A stretch of 60,429 nucleotides of DNA from Thermaurantimonas aggregans (GTDB taxonomy: Bacteria > Bacteroidota > Bacteroidia > Flavobacteriales > Schleiferiaceae), in NCBI RefSeq assembly GCF_003851885.1, contig NZ_BHZE01000017.1, forward strand, positions 1 to 60,429, given 5' to 3'. Positions 1 to 9,153 of the stretch are shown in pieces. Each line of letters begins with the position of its first letter. Within the stretch, counting starts at the first letter, position 1. The notes beneath the pieces are model-generated. The model did not search any database, was not told the origin of the DNA, and saw only the letters and a program-made list of their open reading frames with translations. The position numbers were made by a program, and so were the translations under genes.

Positions 1-126
1 TTCAAAAATCAATTTTTTGAAATATCACTACCAAAAACCTGCTTTAAGTCTAATTCATTTTTTGTAACATTAAATACCATTTAAAAACTGATAAAAAAAA
101 GCTGCCCTCTTTTAGGACAGCTTCTT
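1..126. repeat. Left arm of a 126-bp inverted repeat at the window ends
   Basis: Bases 1-126 are the exact reverse complement of 60303-60428 by direct reading. Identity stops at 126/127, where one end continues with ccat and the other with a run of T. The arm contains a rho-independent terminator (92-122) that suits the peptidase gene next to it. A perfect repeat that lies only at the two extreme ends, and is close to 127 nt (a common largest k-mer in de Bruijn assemblers), is more likely an assembly fold-back than a biological terminus. Confidence 0.9.
92..122 (-). terminator. Rho-independent terminator of the S46 peptidase gene
   Basis: On the minus strand AGCTGTCCT pairs with AGGGCAGCT (nine pairs, one G-U) around a short A-rich loop. 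A run of eight T follows. It lies about 28 nt after the peptidase stop codon, as expected for that gene. Confidence 0.85.
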
Positions 127-149
127 CCATTTTAATTTCTAAGAGTAAT

Positions 150-2303
150 TTATTTGCGAATTTCCATCTCTTCGAGTAAGTGGCCTGCATTGGCAAACTT
201 ATCGATGATGAAAAGCACGTATCGGATATCGACATTAATGGTGCGCTGGAGCTTTTCGTCGAAGATTACATCGCCTGCCATTGCTTCAATGTTTCCGTCG
301 AAGGCGCAGCCGATGAGTTCACCCTTTGCGTTGAGTACTGGTGAGCCAGAGTTACCGCCAGTAATGTCGTTATCTGTTAGAAAATTAACGGGCATAAATC
401 CAGCCTTATCGGCATATTGACCAAAATCGCGCGCATTGTAGAGATCAATGAGTCTCTTTGGTAAGTCAAATTCTTCGTCGCCAGGCTTGTATTTTGCGAT
501 TTTGCCCTTCAGGGTGGTGTAATAGTTACGAGCTGCGTCATTTCTCGGATCGCGGGGCAGAGCCCTCACAGTGCCGTAAGTGAGGCGCAGCGTGCTGTTT
601 GCATCTGGATAGAAGGCCTTATTCGGATTAGCACGGCGGAAGCCGTCAACCATTAGTCTGAAAGCACGGCGGTATTTGGCTTCGAGTTGTTTCTGCTCCG
701 GTGTTTCTTCGCGGTATTTTTCGAAGAGGGCAGATGAGATTTTGTAAATCGGATCTGCTTCAATCAGCGCTATATCGCCGAGTTCTATCACTGCCTTAAT
801 GCGTTCAGCTGATGAAAATACGCTTGCTTTCAGCGCGTTAGCTACATAAGGATGGAAGTTGTCGCCCGTGCGCTTGCGAAGTTCTTCGATGTAGGGAGCT
901 ATCGGATAGGGAGCGGACTTTGAGCTGTAGAGCGCCAGTTGTGCAGCTAGTACATCCTCTTCGAGCGGCATATACATGTCGGCGTATTGTTCATCGATTG
1001 TAGCGAAAATGCGCTCTTTGAGCATGTTGCGTCGTTCAGCATCAGCCTTCAGCAGTGCGTCGATGGAATTTTTGATGCGCACCGGGAAGATGGACAACGT
1101 CGCTGTTCGGAAAATGGTCATCAAGTAGTTGTCGTGGCGGGCTTTTAAGTTGGTAGCATCGTAATATGCCTGAATATCAGCCATCACACTGCCATAGAGC
1201 TCGCGGTTTTCAGGTTTATTAGCCCAGCGCTGAAAGATGCGCTCTTGCTTTTGGCGCGTAGCCACGGTACGGTGCTTAGTTAGGGCATCGATCATACCCT
1301 GGCGGTTTTTCCAATAGTTGGCCACTTGAGAGTATTTCGTTGCGTACATCAAGCGCACAGCATCGTCCTTGTCCATATATTTTTTCATTACATCCATACC
1401 GAGCTTTGATCCTTCAACCCAAGCCGGATATGCATATGAAACGTTTTGCTGAACACCGGCTGAAGGCAACCAGCGATTTGTACGGCCCGGATAGCCAAGA
1501 ATCATAGCAAAATCGCCTTCTTTAATTCCGGCCAAAGAAATTGGGAAAAAGTGCTTTGGCTTAAAGGGCACATTCGCTTTGCTGTAGGCTGCAGGTTGAT
1601 TGTCAGGCCCTGCATACACGCGAAAGAGTGAAAAATCACCTGTATGACGCGGCCATTCCCAGTTGTCGGTATCGCCACCAAACTTGCCAATGCTCTCTGG
1701 CGGTGTACCTACCAAGCGCACATCGGAATAGTCTTGATACACAAAGTAGTAATATTCATTGCCTTCGTAGAAGGAGCGCACCGAAACCACATATTTGCCC
1801 CCCTCACTGTTTTCGCGCTCGATTTTGGCAATCTCTTCGCGGATGATGCGGTCACGCTCCTCCTCGGTCATTGAGTTGTTTACCTTACTGAGGATGCGCT
1901 GTGTAACATCGTCCATGCGAATAAAGAAGCGCACGAAGAGCGACTTGGGCTTGAGCTCCTGATCGCGTGTCTTAGCCCAAAAGCCATCGCGCAAATAGTT
2001 GTTTTCAGGTGTTGAAAGTTCTGCTATAGCTCCGTATCCACAGTGATGATTGGTGAGCAGCAGTCCATCGCGCGAAATAAGTTCTGCCGTACATCCGCCA
2101 TTAAACTGGACTACTGCATCTTTTAAGCTCGAATTGTTGATCGAGTAAATCTCTTCGGCCGTAAGCTGAAGGCCGAGCTTTTGCATATCTCTGTAATTGA
2201 GTCGGGCGATGTGCATCAAAAACCACATTCCCTCATTGGCCCGAGCTACAGGAGGTATCAGTAGTACTAGGGCAAGGCATAAGCCTACTAATCGTTTTTT
2301 CAT
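150..2303 (-). CDS. S46 family dipeptidyl-peptidase, DPP7-type
   Basis: Secreted or periplasmic serine exopeptidase that removes dipeptides from the N-terminus of oligopeptides, a nutrient route in Bacteroidota that live on protein. A signal peptide covers residues 1-22 (hydrophobic core, cut after ARA). The chymotrypsin-like catalytic parts are visible: His87 in TNHHCGYG, the family block GGDTDNWEWPRHTGDF near residue 210 that holds the catalytic Asp region, and Ser652 in GGNSGSPV. In this family the residue 18 places after the Ser sets specificity: Arg in DPP11 (acidic P1), Gly in DPP7 (hydrophobic P1). Here it is Gly670 (AFDGNIE), so DPP7-like specificity is inferred. The 717 aa match the family length. 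It is monocistronic with its own terminator, and a near-consensus -7 box (TATTTTCG on the minus strand, 2334-2341) lies upstream. Confidence 0.94.
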   Translation of the reverse strand: MKKRLVGLCLALVLLIPPVARANEGMWFLMHIARLNYRDMQKLGLQLTAEEIYSINNSSLKDAVVQFNGGCTAELISRDGLLLTNHHCGYGAIAELSTPENNYLRDGFWAKTRDQELKPKSLFVRFFIRMDDVTQRILSKVNNSMTEEERDRIIREEIAKIERENSEGGKYVVSVRSFYEGNEYYYFVYQDYSDVRLVGTPPESIGKFGGDTDNWEWPRHTGDFSLFRVYAGPDNQPAAYSKANVPFKPKHFFPISLAGIKEGDFAMILGYPGRTNRWLPSAGVQQNVSYAYPAWVEGSKLGMDVMKKYMDKDDAVRLMYATKYSQVANYWKNRQGMIDALTKHRTVATRQKQERIFQRWANKPENRELYGSVMADIQAYYDATNLKARHDNYLMTIFRTATLSIFPVRIKNSIDALLKADAERRNMLKERIFATIDEQYADMYMPLEEDVLAAQLALYSSKSAPYPIAPYIEELRKRTGDNFHPYVANALKASVFSSAERIKAVIELGDIALIEADPIYKISSALFEKYREETPEQKQLEAKYRRAFRLMVDGFRRANPNKAFYPDANSTLRLTYGTVRALPRDPRNDAARNYYTTLKGKIAKYKPGDEEFDLPKRLIDLYNARDFGQYADKAGFMPVNFLTDNDITGGNSGSPVLNAKGELIGCAFDGNIEAMAGDVIFDEKLQRTINVDIRYVLFIIDKFANAGHLLEEMEIRK

Positions 2304-2451
2304 CAGATTAAGGAATTAGATTCATTTAAAAGGCGAAAATAATACGGGTACGAATGTATTTACACTCAATAGACGCAAACTCTATCGCGTGTATGTTAAA
2401 TGGACTTATTTAAAATTATCCTTTTAAATAAGGACCTTATTCTTTAAGAGG

Positions 2452-4371
2452 TTATTGAATTCTAAAAAGCGTAAAGGATGTAGGCGGTAAAACTAGCGTT
2501 TGCCTATTTTCACTTTCGCCAGACCATTCCACGAGATCTCCATATACGTATTTTAATTCTGCAAATTCAAAAAATTCTGCAGGAGTAAATGGCATGGGTT
2601 TATTGTTTACGTTTGATATAATGAGAAATGTGTTATAAGCATCTGACTTTGTATAAAAATAGATTCCATTGCGAGGCACATACTGCGTAAGCTTGCCTGT
2701 AGCCAGTGCCGGATGTTTTTTACGCAAGCGAATAAGGGTATTTATGAAGTTAAAAGCTTCGTTTTCATCAGGAGTTCTGCCCTTAGCAGTAAACTTGTTA
2801 ATTGTATCATCAGGCCATCCGCCGGGAAAATCCTGGCGGATTAAACCATGTCCATCGGTATGAGCCATCAAGATTTCGGTGCCGTAATAGATACACGGAA
2901 TGCCTCTTAAGGTCAGTAGCCATCCCAGAGCAATTTTGAGTTTTTGCAAATCCTTACCCAATACCCCGTAAATGCGCGCTACATCGTGGTTGTCGAGAAA
3001 GGTGACAAGCTTTTCAGGAGCTTTATACAAATAATCGGAAGCGAGAACGTAGTACAACTTGTTCACGCCCTCCGCCCATCCCGGCTGGCGATTGAGTGCC
3101 TCTTGAATGGCAAAATGGAGTTGAAAATCGGTTATACCGTCGAGATGCGTATTCGCTAGTCGGCGCTGCGGAAGGTCAGCATCAAAAAAGAGTTGAGGTG
3201 GCACGGTATGCTCCCAAATTTCAGCCACTATGTAAAGGTCGGGATAGTCTTTTTTTACTGCCTCGATCCAGCTCGACATAAAATCTTGATCGCAATAGGC
3301 ATAGGTATCAATGCGAATTCCATTCAGTTTAGCAATCTCAATCCAATACAGCGTATTTTGAATTAAATAACGCGCCAGTTGGGGATTTTTCTGATTTAGG
3401 TCGGGCATATGCGTATCAAACCACCCTTCCGTCATCACACTGTGGTCAAATTCTGAACGGTAAGGGTCCATCAAGGTGGTAGCTCGATAGTTCGTGCGCG
3501 TAAAATTTGGCCACCAATGGTACCAACTTGAGTCTGGAACATCGACAAATAAGTAATTTTTATCGCCAAAATGATTGAATACCATGTCTTTTATGAGTTT
3601 AATACCATTTTGTTGAAGGCTTGCACTTAGATTGATGTATTCCTCGAGTGTACCCATTCGAGGGTCTATTTTATATAAATCGGTGATCGCATACCCGTGA
3701 TAGCTTTCGTGTGGCTGATTGTTTTCTAATACAGGCGAAATCCACAAAGCTGAAACACCGATCTCTTTGAAGTAATCTATCTTAGAAGCAATGCCTGCTA
3801 TATCACCTCCATGCCTGTCGTACGGCTCATTTCGGTTAGTAGATGATTGATAAAAGCCCTTCAGATGATCATTCGCTGGATTCCCATTGGCAAATCGGTC
3901 GGGAGTTATCAGATATATGACATCTGATGAAGTTATGGTTTGAAAATTTTTATGCGTTTTTGGGCGAATCGGTATTGAAAGTATCTGAGATTTTTTATTT
4001 GCCTTGATTCGCAATTTAATTTCCTGATTTTCAGGAATTTCAGGAATTTCAAGTGTCACATACAAGTATTTAGAACTTTTCGCTGACAGAACACTTTTTA
4101 GCACGGCTGAACCAGATACAAGCTCAACCATTGCATTTGTAAGGTCCTTTCCTTTAACAAGAAATTCCACTGTATTCCAGCACATGCCACTCCACCACTG
4201 GGGTGGATCGATGCGCTCTATCAATTGTGAAGATTTTTTTTGAGCGACAAGTATCCCTGTATTGAATACACTGAAAATAAGGGGGATCAGAAAATATCTC
4301 GAAAATTTTACACTGAAATTACCTGCATTTAACAGTGGGTCGTTGAAACCTGATAAAAATCGTGTTTTCAT
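2452..4371 (-). CDS. GH13 alpha-amylase / cyclomaltodextrinase (SusA-like)
   Basis: Glycoside hydrolase family 13 enzyme that cleaves alpha-1,4-glucans, probably in the periplasm. After a long charged leader and a hydrophobic segment (about residues 27-44, ending in VAQ) comes an N-terminal beta-sandwich of the cyclomaltodextrinase-N type (about 50-135), then the TIM barrel. Conserved region I is DMVFNH, region II GIRIDTYAY with the nucleophile Asp, region III VAEIWE with the acid/base Glu, region IV FLDNHD. All catalytic residues are present, so the enzyme should be active. The 639 aa resemble neopullulanase/SusA rather than a short amylase. It is divergent from the secreted protein starting at 4435, with 63 bp between them, which suggests joint use of starch or glycogen. 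No SusCD pair is in the window. Confidence 0.92.
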   Translation of the reverse strand: MKTRFLSGFNDPLLNAGNFSVKFSRYFLIPLIFSVFNTGILVAQKKSSQLIERIDPPQWWSGMCWNTVEFLVKGKDLTNAMVELVSGSAVLKSVLSAKSSKYLYVTLEIPEIPENQEIKLRIKANKKSQILSIPIRPKTHKNFQTITSSDVIYLITPDRFANGNPANDHLKGFYQSSTNRNEPYDRHGGDIAGIASKIDYFKEIGVSALWISPVLENNQPHESYHGYAITDLYKIDPRMGTLEEYINLSASLQQNGIKLIKDMVFNHFGDKNYLFVDVPDSSWYHWWPNFTRTNYRATTLMDPYRSEFDHSVMTEGWFDTHMPDLNQKNPQLARYLIQNTLYWIEIAKLNGIRIDTYAYCDQDFMSSWIEAVKKDYPDLYIVAEIWEHTVPPQLFFDADLPQRRLANTHLDGITDFQLHFAIQEALNRQPGWAEGVNKLYYVLASDYLYKAPEKLVTFLDNHDVARIYGVLGKDLQKLKIALGWLLTLRGIPCIYYGTEILMAHTDGHGLIRQDFPGGWPDDTINKFTAKGRTPDENEAFNFINTLIRLRKKHPALATGKLTQYVPRNGIYFYTKSDAYNTFLIISNVNNKPMPFTPAEFFEFAELKYVYGDLVEWSGESENRQTLVLPPTSFTLFRIQ

Positions 4372-4386
4372 TTTTTAATTTTTGAG

Positions 4387-4394
4387 TACTTTCG
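4387..4394 (+). promoter_or_regulatory. Possible -7 promoter box for the gene at 4435
   Basis: TACTTTCG differs by one base from the Bacteroidota -7 consensus TAnnTTTG and lies 40 bp before the ATG. No clear -33 TTTG is seen at the right spacing, so this is tentative. Confidence 0.35.
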
Positions 4395-4434
4395 CGGTAA
4401 ATGTAAAAAGTACACTAACTAAAATTTGAAAGAG

Positions 4435-5757
4435 ATGAAAAAAATCTACTTATTTCTCAGCGCAATGCTTACTGGGGGTATGCTTATGGCGCAAACAACA
4501 TTTCCTGTCACCTTTCAGGTAGACATGGCCACTCAGACCGTCAGTGCAAATGGTGTGCGTATAGCCGGTAACTTTCAACAGGCTGCTGGATTTCCGAACA
4601 ATTGGGATCCGTCTGCTACACAACTGACCCAGGTAGGATCATCTACCGTGTATGCTATCACGGTCAATCTTCCTGCCGGTTCGTATGAATACAAGTTTAT
4701 AAATGGCAACGCCTGGGGAAGTGATGAAAGTGTGCCTGCAGCCTGCGCCGTAAATGGCAATAGAGGGGTAACTGTATCAGGACCGACTACCATACCAGTT
4801 GTTTGCTTTGGTATGTGTACTGCTTGTCCGGCCGGCCCACTTCCGAAATACAATGTCACCTTCCAGGTGGATCTTCAAAACTTTTGTGGATCTTTTGACT
4901 CAGTAACCATAGCAGGTACTTTGGCAAATTGGGGAGCTGGCGTAAAGATGAATTCTACTACTGCCAACCCTAATCTTTACACAGTTACTTTAGATGTTGA
5001 TAGTGGTTCACATGAATACAAGTTCCGCACACATTCAGGCGGAAATACCAACTGGGAGGGGCTTCCTAACCGTCAAATTGTAATTTCAGCCAATCAAACC
5101 GTACCGGTTGTATGCTTTAATCAGACAACTCCATGTACTCCTAAGCCAGCAGATGGTCCGGTTACTTTTCGCGTTGATTTGAGCAACGGCCCAGTACCAG
5201 CTGACACTGTGTTCTTGATTGGCGATTTCACTACGCCCGCTTGGCAAGCAGGACGCGTACCTCTGACACCGATCGGAAATGGCGTATATGAAGTAACTAT
5301 TCCTAATCTGTGTCCGGCTATTCTGTACTTTAAATTTGTTAACGGCGACGTAACAAACACTGCCAACGAAGAATCATTCCCCGACCCGAATGACAGAAAC
5401 TGCGTTGAGCCAAATGGATTAGGTGGCTTTAACCGTAAATATGTCCGCACTGGTAATAATGATGTTGCTCAGTACAAGTGGAATAGCTGTCAGACACTGA
5501 ACATTAGCGTGGATGAATTTAATGCTCAATCTTTTGCAATTTTCCCCAATCCATCAAGTGATTTAATGACTGTTCGTCTGGGCGAAAAATCATACACGCT
5601 GCGCCTTACTGATATCAGCGGTCGCTTGATCAACGAATGGAATAAAGCGACAGGCAACTTTAACATCTACAAAAACAACTTAGCTGCAGGCGTATACATG
5701 CTTCAAATCATTGACGCTTCCGGTAAGGTAACTACACAAAAGATTTCTTTCAGATAA
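4435..5757 (+). CDS. Secreted protein with three CBM-like beta-sandwich modules and a T9SS sorting domain
   Basis: Signal peptide MKKIYLFLSAMLTGGMLMAQ, then three copies of a module of roughly 110 residues. Each has the pattern VTFQVDL/M...V.IAG.F...W......L......Y...V......YEYKF.NG..W, which resembles starch-binding or CBM20/48-like folds (inferred from pattern only). The last 75 residues are a type A T9SS sorting domain (FAIFPNPSSD ... GVYMLQI), so the protein should cross the outer membrane and be released or anchored at the surface. I chose ATG 4435 over the TTG at 4426 because it starts directly at the MKK signal peptide. Divergence from the GH13 enzyme suggests a role in holding alpha-glucan. 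No catalytic domain is seen. Confidence 0.82.
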   Translation: MKKIYLFLSAMLTGGMLMAQTTFPVTFQVDMATQTVSANGVRIAGNFQQAAGFPNNWDPSATQLTQVGSSTVYAITVNLPAGSYEYKFINGNAWGSDESVPAACAVNGNRGVTVSGPTTIPVVCFGMCTACPAGPLPKYNVTFQVDLQNFCGSFDSVTIAGTLANWGAGVKMNSTTANPNLYTVTLDVDSGSHEYKFRTHSGGNTNWEGLPNRQIVISANQTVPVVCFNQTTPCTPKPADGPVTFRVDLSNGPVPADTVFLIGDFTTPAWQAGRVPLTPIGNGVYEVTIPNLCPAILYFKFVNGDVTNTANEESFPDPNDRNCVEPNGLGGFNRKYVRTGNNDVAQYKWNSCQTLNISVDEFNAQSFAIFPNPSSDLMTVRLGEKSYTLRLTDISGRLINEWNKATGNFNIYKNNLAAGVYMLQIIDASGKVTTQKISFR

Positions 5758-5780
5758 TATCTCAAATTCAAAAAAAGAAA

Positions 5781-5807
5781 AGCCGCCTCAATTGGGGTGG
5801 CTTTTTT
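5781..5807 (+). terminator. Rho-independent terminator
   Basis: AGCCGCC pairs with GGGTGGCT around a short loop and is followed by six T. It starts 23 nt after the stop of the sorting-domain protein. Confidence 0.85.
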
Positions 5808-6029
5808 CTTTGCTCTATTTCTTTGATCCTTATCGTTTGTCTTGTATTAAGATTTTATAGATAAAAAAAGATAATATCTAAAAACTTGACTCAAATTTAT
5901 CTTTATCTTCCTAAAGACACTTAAAAATCTTTTATTATCCCTGCTATCGTAGATACAATAAATTAAAGTAAGTCTATCCCAAAATATTTTTATTAATTAG
6001 GTTAATGGGTTAAAAATCAAAAAAATTAA

Positions 6030-6800
6030 TTATCCAAGCAAGGAATTGAGCAATGCAGCAATGCGAACACCAGCTTGCATCAGGCGCAGTTCGTAGAGAT
6101 CGCGCATTTTGTAGTGATATAGATATCCAAGCGATTTATCGCGATCGAATGCATAAATCTCATCTCTAGGTTGCATCGACTCATAGGCCCATACTCGCGG
6201 ATCGGTAGAAATCCACTGGTGAGCCTGATGCTGATACTTGCGATAGATGGCATCAGTGTACTCTGTGTATGAGAGTTGATAAGAGTCGATCATGTCGCTA
6301 TCCCATACCCGATGCAGGTTCGAATTTTGACCAAACCAGCGCACGCGTATATCGTTACCACCGCGATCGTCTCCTCTGCCAACATGTAGCGGCTGATGAA
6401 TATCACCTACTAGATGCACTAACATCATCAATGCATCACGACGAGCAGAGTCAGTCTGACTTCTGTCTTTAAGCACATTGCCAAGTCGATCGATGGCTTC
6501 GATTACATCGCCTTTTGGATTCTTCTCCGTCTGTTCATAGGTCTGACCATCAGGAATAGTCACCCAATGCCAATCGTGCGTATGATTGTATCTTGGATCA
6601 CTTTTTATTTCATCCATCCAAGTACTTACAATGGCGAGCGACTGGTCACCAATGAGTTTCCGGATGTTTTTACGCGCTTTGGGCGTTAAGTATTTTTCTG
6701 CGATTTCTCCCGTAATGCGATGGCCTGTTTGGCCCCATGAAAAAGCCTTTGACCATAAAAAAAACATGAAAATACTCAATAAAAAAACAGATTTTTTCAT
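6030..6800 (-). CDS. S1/P1-type zinc nuclease
   Basis: Secreted single-strand-specific nuclease or phosphodiesterase of the S1/P1 family, with a trinuclear zinc centre. The start was set at the ATG at 6800: it gives a clean signal peptide (MKKSVFLLSIFMFFLWSKAFS) ending just before Trp-Gly-Gln. In this family that N-terminal Trp is itself a zinc ligand, which supports the cleavage site. Later ligand motifs are visible: the HDWHW-type block, LVHLVGDIHQPLHVG, GGNDIRV and LHRVWDSDMI. Mature length is about 235 aa, slightly short but normal for bacterial members. Likely role is scavenging phosphate and nucleosides from RNA or DNA outside the cytoplasm. A consensus -7 box (TACTTTTG, 6823-6830 on the minus strand) lies upstream. 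Confidence 0.93.
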   Translation of the reverse strand: MKKSVFLLSIFMFFLWSKAFSWGQTGHRITGEIAEKYLTPKARKNIRKLIGDQSLAIVSTWMDEIKSDPRYNHTHDWHWVTIPDGQTYEQTEKNPKGDVIEAIDRLGNVLKDRSQTDSARRDALMMLVHLVGDIHQPLHVGRGDDRGGNDIRVRWFGQNSNLHRVWDSDMIDSYQLSYTEYTDAIYRKYQHQAHQWISTDPRVWAYESMQPRDEIYAFDRDKSLGYLYHYKMRDLYELRLMQAGVRIAALLNSLLG

Positions 6801-6822
6801 AAACAATTGTAGTGAAACAGCA

Positions 6823-6830
6823 CAAAAGTA
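6823..6830 (-). promoter_or_regulatory. -7 promoter box of the S1/P1 nuclease gene
   Basis: The minus strand reads TACTTTTG, an exact TAnnTTTG match, 22 bp before the chosen ATG. No convincing -33 element is seen. Its position downstream of the longer possible start supports the shorter reading frame. Confidence 0.5.
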
Positions 6831-6875
6831 CTTGTGTACAAGATTATGTGCAGTTTTATGCAAATTTTTATCGTC

Positions 6876-7577
6876 TTAAATGCGCGAAGCAAAAGCTATT
6901 GTAAAGATTGAAACAGACTTTATATTGGCTTTTTTCACCTCGTTGTAGCATCGCTCAAGAGTGGCACCGGTGGTAAAAATATCATCGACTAAGATACAAT
7001 GTTTGCCGGCTATTTCTTGTGGACGTTCGAGCATATAGGTTTCCTTTAGCGTTAGCCAGCGCAGCAATCTTCCTCTCTTTGTCAGTGTATCAGCATATTT
7101 TTTGCGCACTAATGCAGTTGAATTAATTTCAATTTTCAATACATCGGCCAAACCTTTCGCATATTCTTCTGCCTGATTATATCCGCGTTTTCTAAGTTTT
7201 TTGCGGTGCAGAGGTATCGGAATAATAACGGTATCAGTATCAGGTCGAAAATATGCTTCATCGCGTAGCAGTCTTGCATGTATTCGTCCCATATATCTGC
7301 CGATATCCGGATTGTTCTTGTACTTCAATTCATGCAAAATACTCTGAGCCACGGTATTTCTATAGAAATAAAGCAAGAAATGCGCATATCTGACCGGAAT
7401 TCTCCCTTGAAGTATTTCAGTAAGTTGATTCTGGCTGATTGAATAATTTTGATTAAATCCCGCCTCAGCCTCACACCGGAAGCAGTAATACCACTCAGCC
7501 TGAGAAAGTTCGGTACTGCAGTGTATACAACTATTTGGATAAATGAGATCCAAGAAGTCTGTCAAAAGCGAACGCAT
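6876..7577 (-). CDS. ComF-family phosphoribosyltransferase-like protein
   Basis: Cytoplasmic protein of the ComF/GntX family. An N-terminal zinc ribbon is visible as two CxxC pairs (CIHC at about residue 17 and CFRC at about 32), followed by a phosphoribosyltransferase domain with the PRPP-binding loop CILVDDIFTTGATL near residue 195. ComF proteins are linked to DNA uptake in naturally competent bacteria; the function in Bacteroidota is not established. 233 aa is the usual length. It follows porX on the same strand with 22 bp between them, so co-transcription is possible. Assignment of the family is firm, the role is not. Confidence 0.88.
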   Translation of the reverse strand: MRSLLTDFLDLIYPNSCIHCSTELSQAEWYYCFRCEAEAGFNQNYSISQNQLTEILQGRIPVRYAHFLLYFYRNTVAQSILHELKYKNNPDIGRYMGRIHARLLRDEAYFRPDTDTVIIPIPLHRKKLRKRGYNQAEEYAKGLADVLKIEINSTALVRKKYADTLTKRGRLLRWLTLKETYMLERPQEIAGKHCILVDDIFTTGATLERCYNEVKKANIKSVSIFTIAFASRI

Positions 7578-7599
7578 AAGACATCATGTAATAAACTAC

Positions 7600-9153
7600 T
7601 TACCTCGGCAGCAAGTAAGCTACGGGTATAAGCATTTCCTCGAGTGAAATACCTCCGTGCTGGTAGGTGTTGCGGTAATATCTCACGTAATGGTTGTAGT
7701 TATTTGGGTAAGCGAAAAAGTCATCTTTTCCTGCAAAAACATAGTGGGTATTTACTCCCATGCGAGGCAAGTGATAATCATCGGGGTTTTTAACTTCAAA
7801 AACTTCTTTCGGATTATACGACATATTGCGCCCGGCTTTGTAGCGAAGGTTTGTGGTTAATTCACGTTCACCGACGATTTTAATCGGGTTTTGAACATTG
7901 ATGGTGCCATGGTCGGTTGTGAGCAGTACAGGCAATTTACGATCAGCACAGAAGCGCAGAATTTCAAACAAAGGCGAATGGATAAACCAGGTTCGTGTGA
8001 GCGAGCGATAAGCTTTGTCGTTATCGGCAAGTTCCTTGATCACATCCATTTCAGTTTTGGCATGGCTGAGTATATCTACAAAGTTGTATACTACTACATT
8101 CAAGTCGTTATCAACCAGCGTTTTGAGGTTTTCTACAAATTTTCTAGCAAAAGTTAATTGCGATATTTTAGCATAGCTCCATTTGATATGCCCTAAACCA
8201 TAGCGCTTTAGGTTTTCTTCCAAGAAAAATTCTTCAAATTGATTTTTTGTTTCCTCCTCATCGTCGTCAAACCATTTGTCGGGATATCGGCGCTTGATCT
8301 CGGCCGGCATGAGTCCTGCAAACATTGCATTGCGCGCATATTGGGTAGCTGTTGGCAGAATGGAGCAAAAGATTTTTTCGCTCTCCACCACAAAGAGTTG
8401 CGCGAGTTCTGATTCGATCACCTTCCACTGATCGTATCGAAGGTTATCAATCACAATGGTAAATACTTTTTTACCTGCTTTTAAAAAGGGAAAGAGTTCT
8501 CTCGGAAACAGCTGTGGCGACAGCGTTGGAGCTGCCTCACTGCCTTTGAGCCAGGGTTGATAATTTTTTGATATGAATTTAAAAAACAATGAGTTAGCCT
8601 CTTTTTTTTGCGTCTCTAGCAAATCGCGATAAGTGCTGTTCTCCACATGGTCGAGGCTTAAATCCCAGCGAACTAAGTCTTTGTAAATCTTCACCCAATC
8701 TTCAATAGTAGCGGCCATACTCATATCGATGGCCAGTTGGCGAAACTCTGCTTGATAGTCTGTTGCAGTTTTTTCGTTAATGAGCTTTCTTTGTTCTGTA
8801 AGTTTTTTAATGGAAAGCAAAAGCTGATTAGGATTTACCGGCTTAATTAGATAATCAGCGATTTGTGATCCGATGGCCTCTTCCATAATGCGCTCTTCTT
8901 CGCTCTTGGTCACCATCACTACCGGTATGTTGCGATTGATTTTTTTGATTTGAACAAGTGTATCAAGCCCTGTCAAACCGGGCATATTCTCATCCAGAAA
9001 GACCAACTCATAATGATTCTCCTGAATCATATCGAGCGCATCGCGGCCATTGGTAGCCGTATCGATTCTATAACCTTTTTTTTCAAGAAAAATAATGTGT
9101 GGCTTTAACAGATCGATCTCGTCATCGGCCCAGAGAATGCGCGTACTCTCCAT
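7600..9153 (-). CDS. porX: PorX, T9SS response regulator with PglZ domain
   Basis: Regulator of the type IX secretion system. Residues 1-120 are a receiver domain: acidic pair Asp10/Asp11, phospho-acceptor Asp54 in VFLDENMPG, and Lys in VTKSEEE. A helical linker follows, then from about residue 215 a PglZ/alkaline-phosphatase-like domain (TIVIDNLRYDQW; PTATQYARN holding the likely Thr nucleophile; LTTDHGT; GVNTHYVFAG). In Porphyromonas and Flavobacterium PorX, this domain is a zinc phosphodiesterase acting on oligoadenylates, and phosphorylation by PorY promotes its activity. The 517 aa match known PorX. No porY is nearby. Its presence fits the T9SS cargo proteins in the same window. The gene is divergent from the HD protein with only 24 bp between the starts. 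Confidence 0.95.
   Translation of the reverse strand: MESTRILWADDEIDLLKPHIIFLEKKGYRIDTATNGRDALDMIQENHYELVFLDENMPGLTGLDTLVQIKKINRNIPVVMVTKSEEERIMEEAIGSQIADYLIKPVNPNQLLLSIKKLTEQRKLINEKTATDYQAEFRQLAIDMSMAATIEDWVKIYKDLVRWDLSLDHVENSTYRDLLETQKKEANSLFFKFISKNYQPWLKGSEAAPTLSPQLFPRELFPFLKAGKKVFTIVIDNLRYDQWKVIESELAQLFVVESEKIFCSILPTATQYARNAMFAGLMPAEIKRRYPDKWFDDDEEETKNQFEEFFLEENLKRYGLGHIKWSYAKISQLTFARKFVENLKTLVDNDLNVVVYNFVDILSHAKTEMDVIKELADNDKAYRSLTRTWFIHSPLFEILRFCADRKLPVLLTTDHGTINVQNPIKIVGERELTTNLRYKAGRNMSYNPKEVFEVKNPDDYHLPRMGVNTHYVFAGKDDFFAYPNNYNHYVRYYRNTYQHGGISLEEMLIPVAYLLPR

Noticed and set aside
5811-6029. Possible small RNA or gene in the AT-rich gap before the S1/P1 nuclease gene
   Set aside because: No reading frame, hairpin with T-run or promoter pair beyond the terminator already listed was found.
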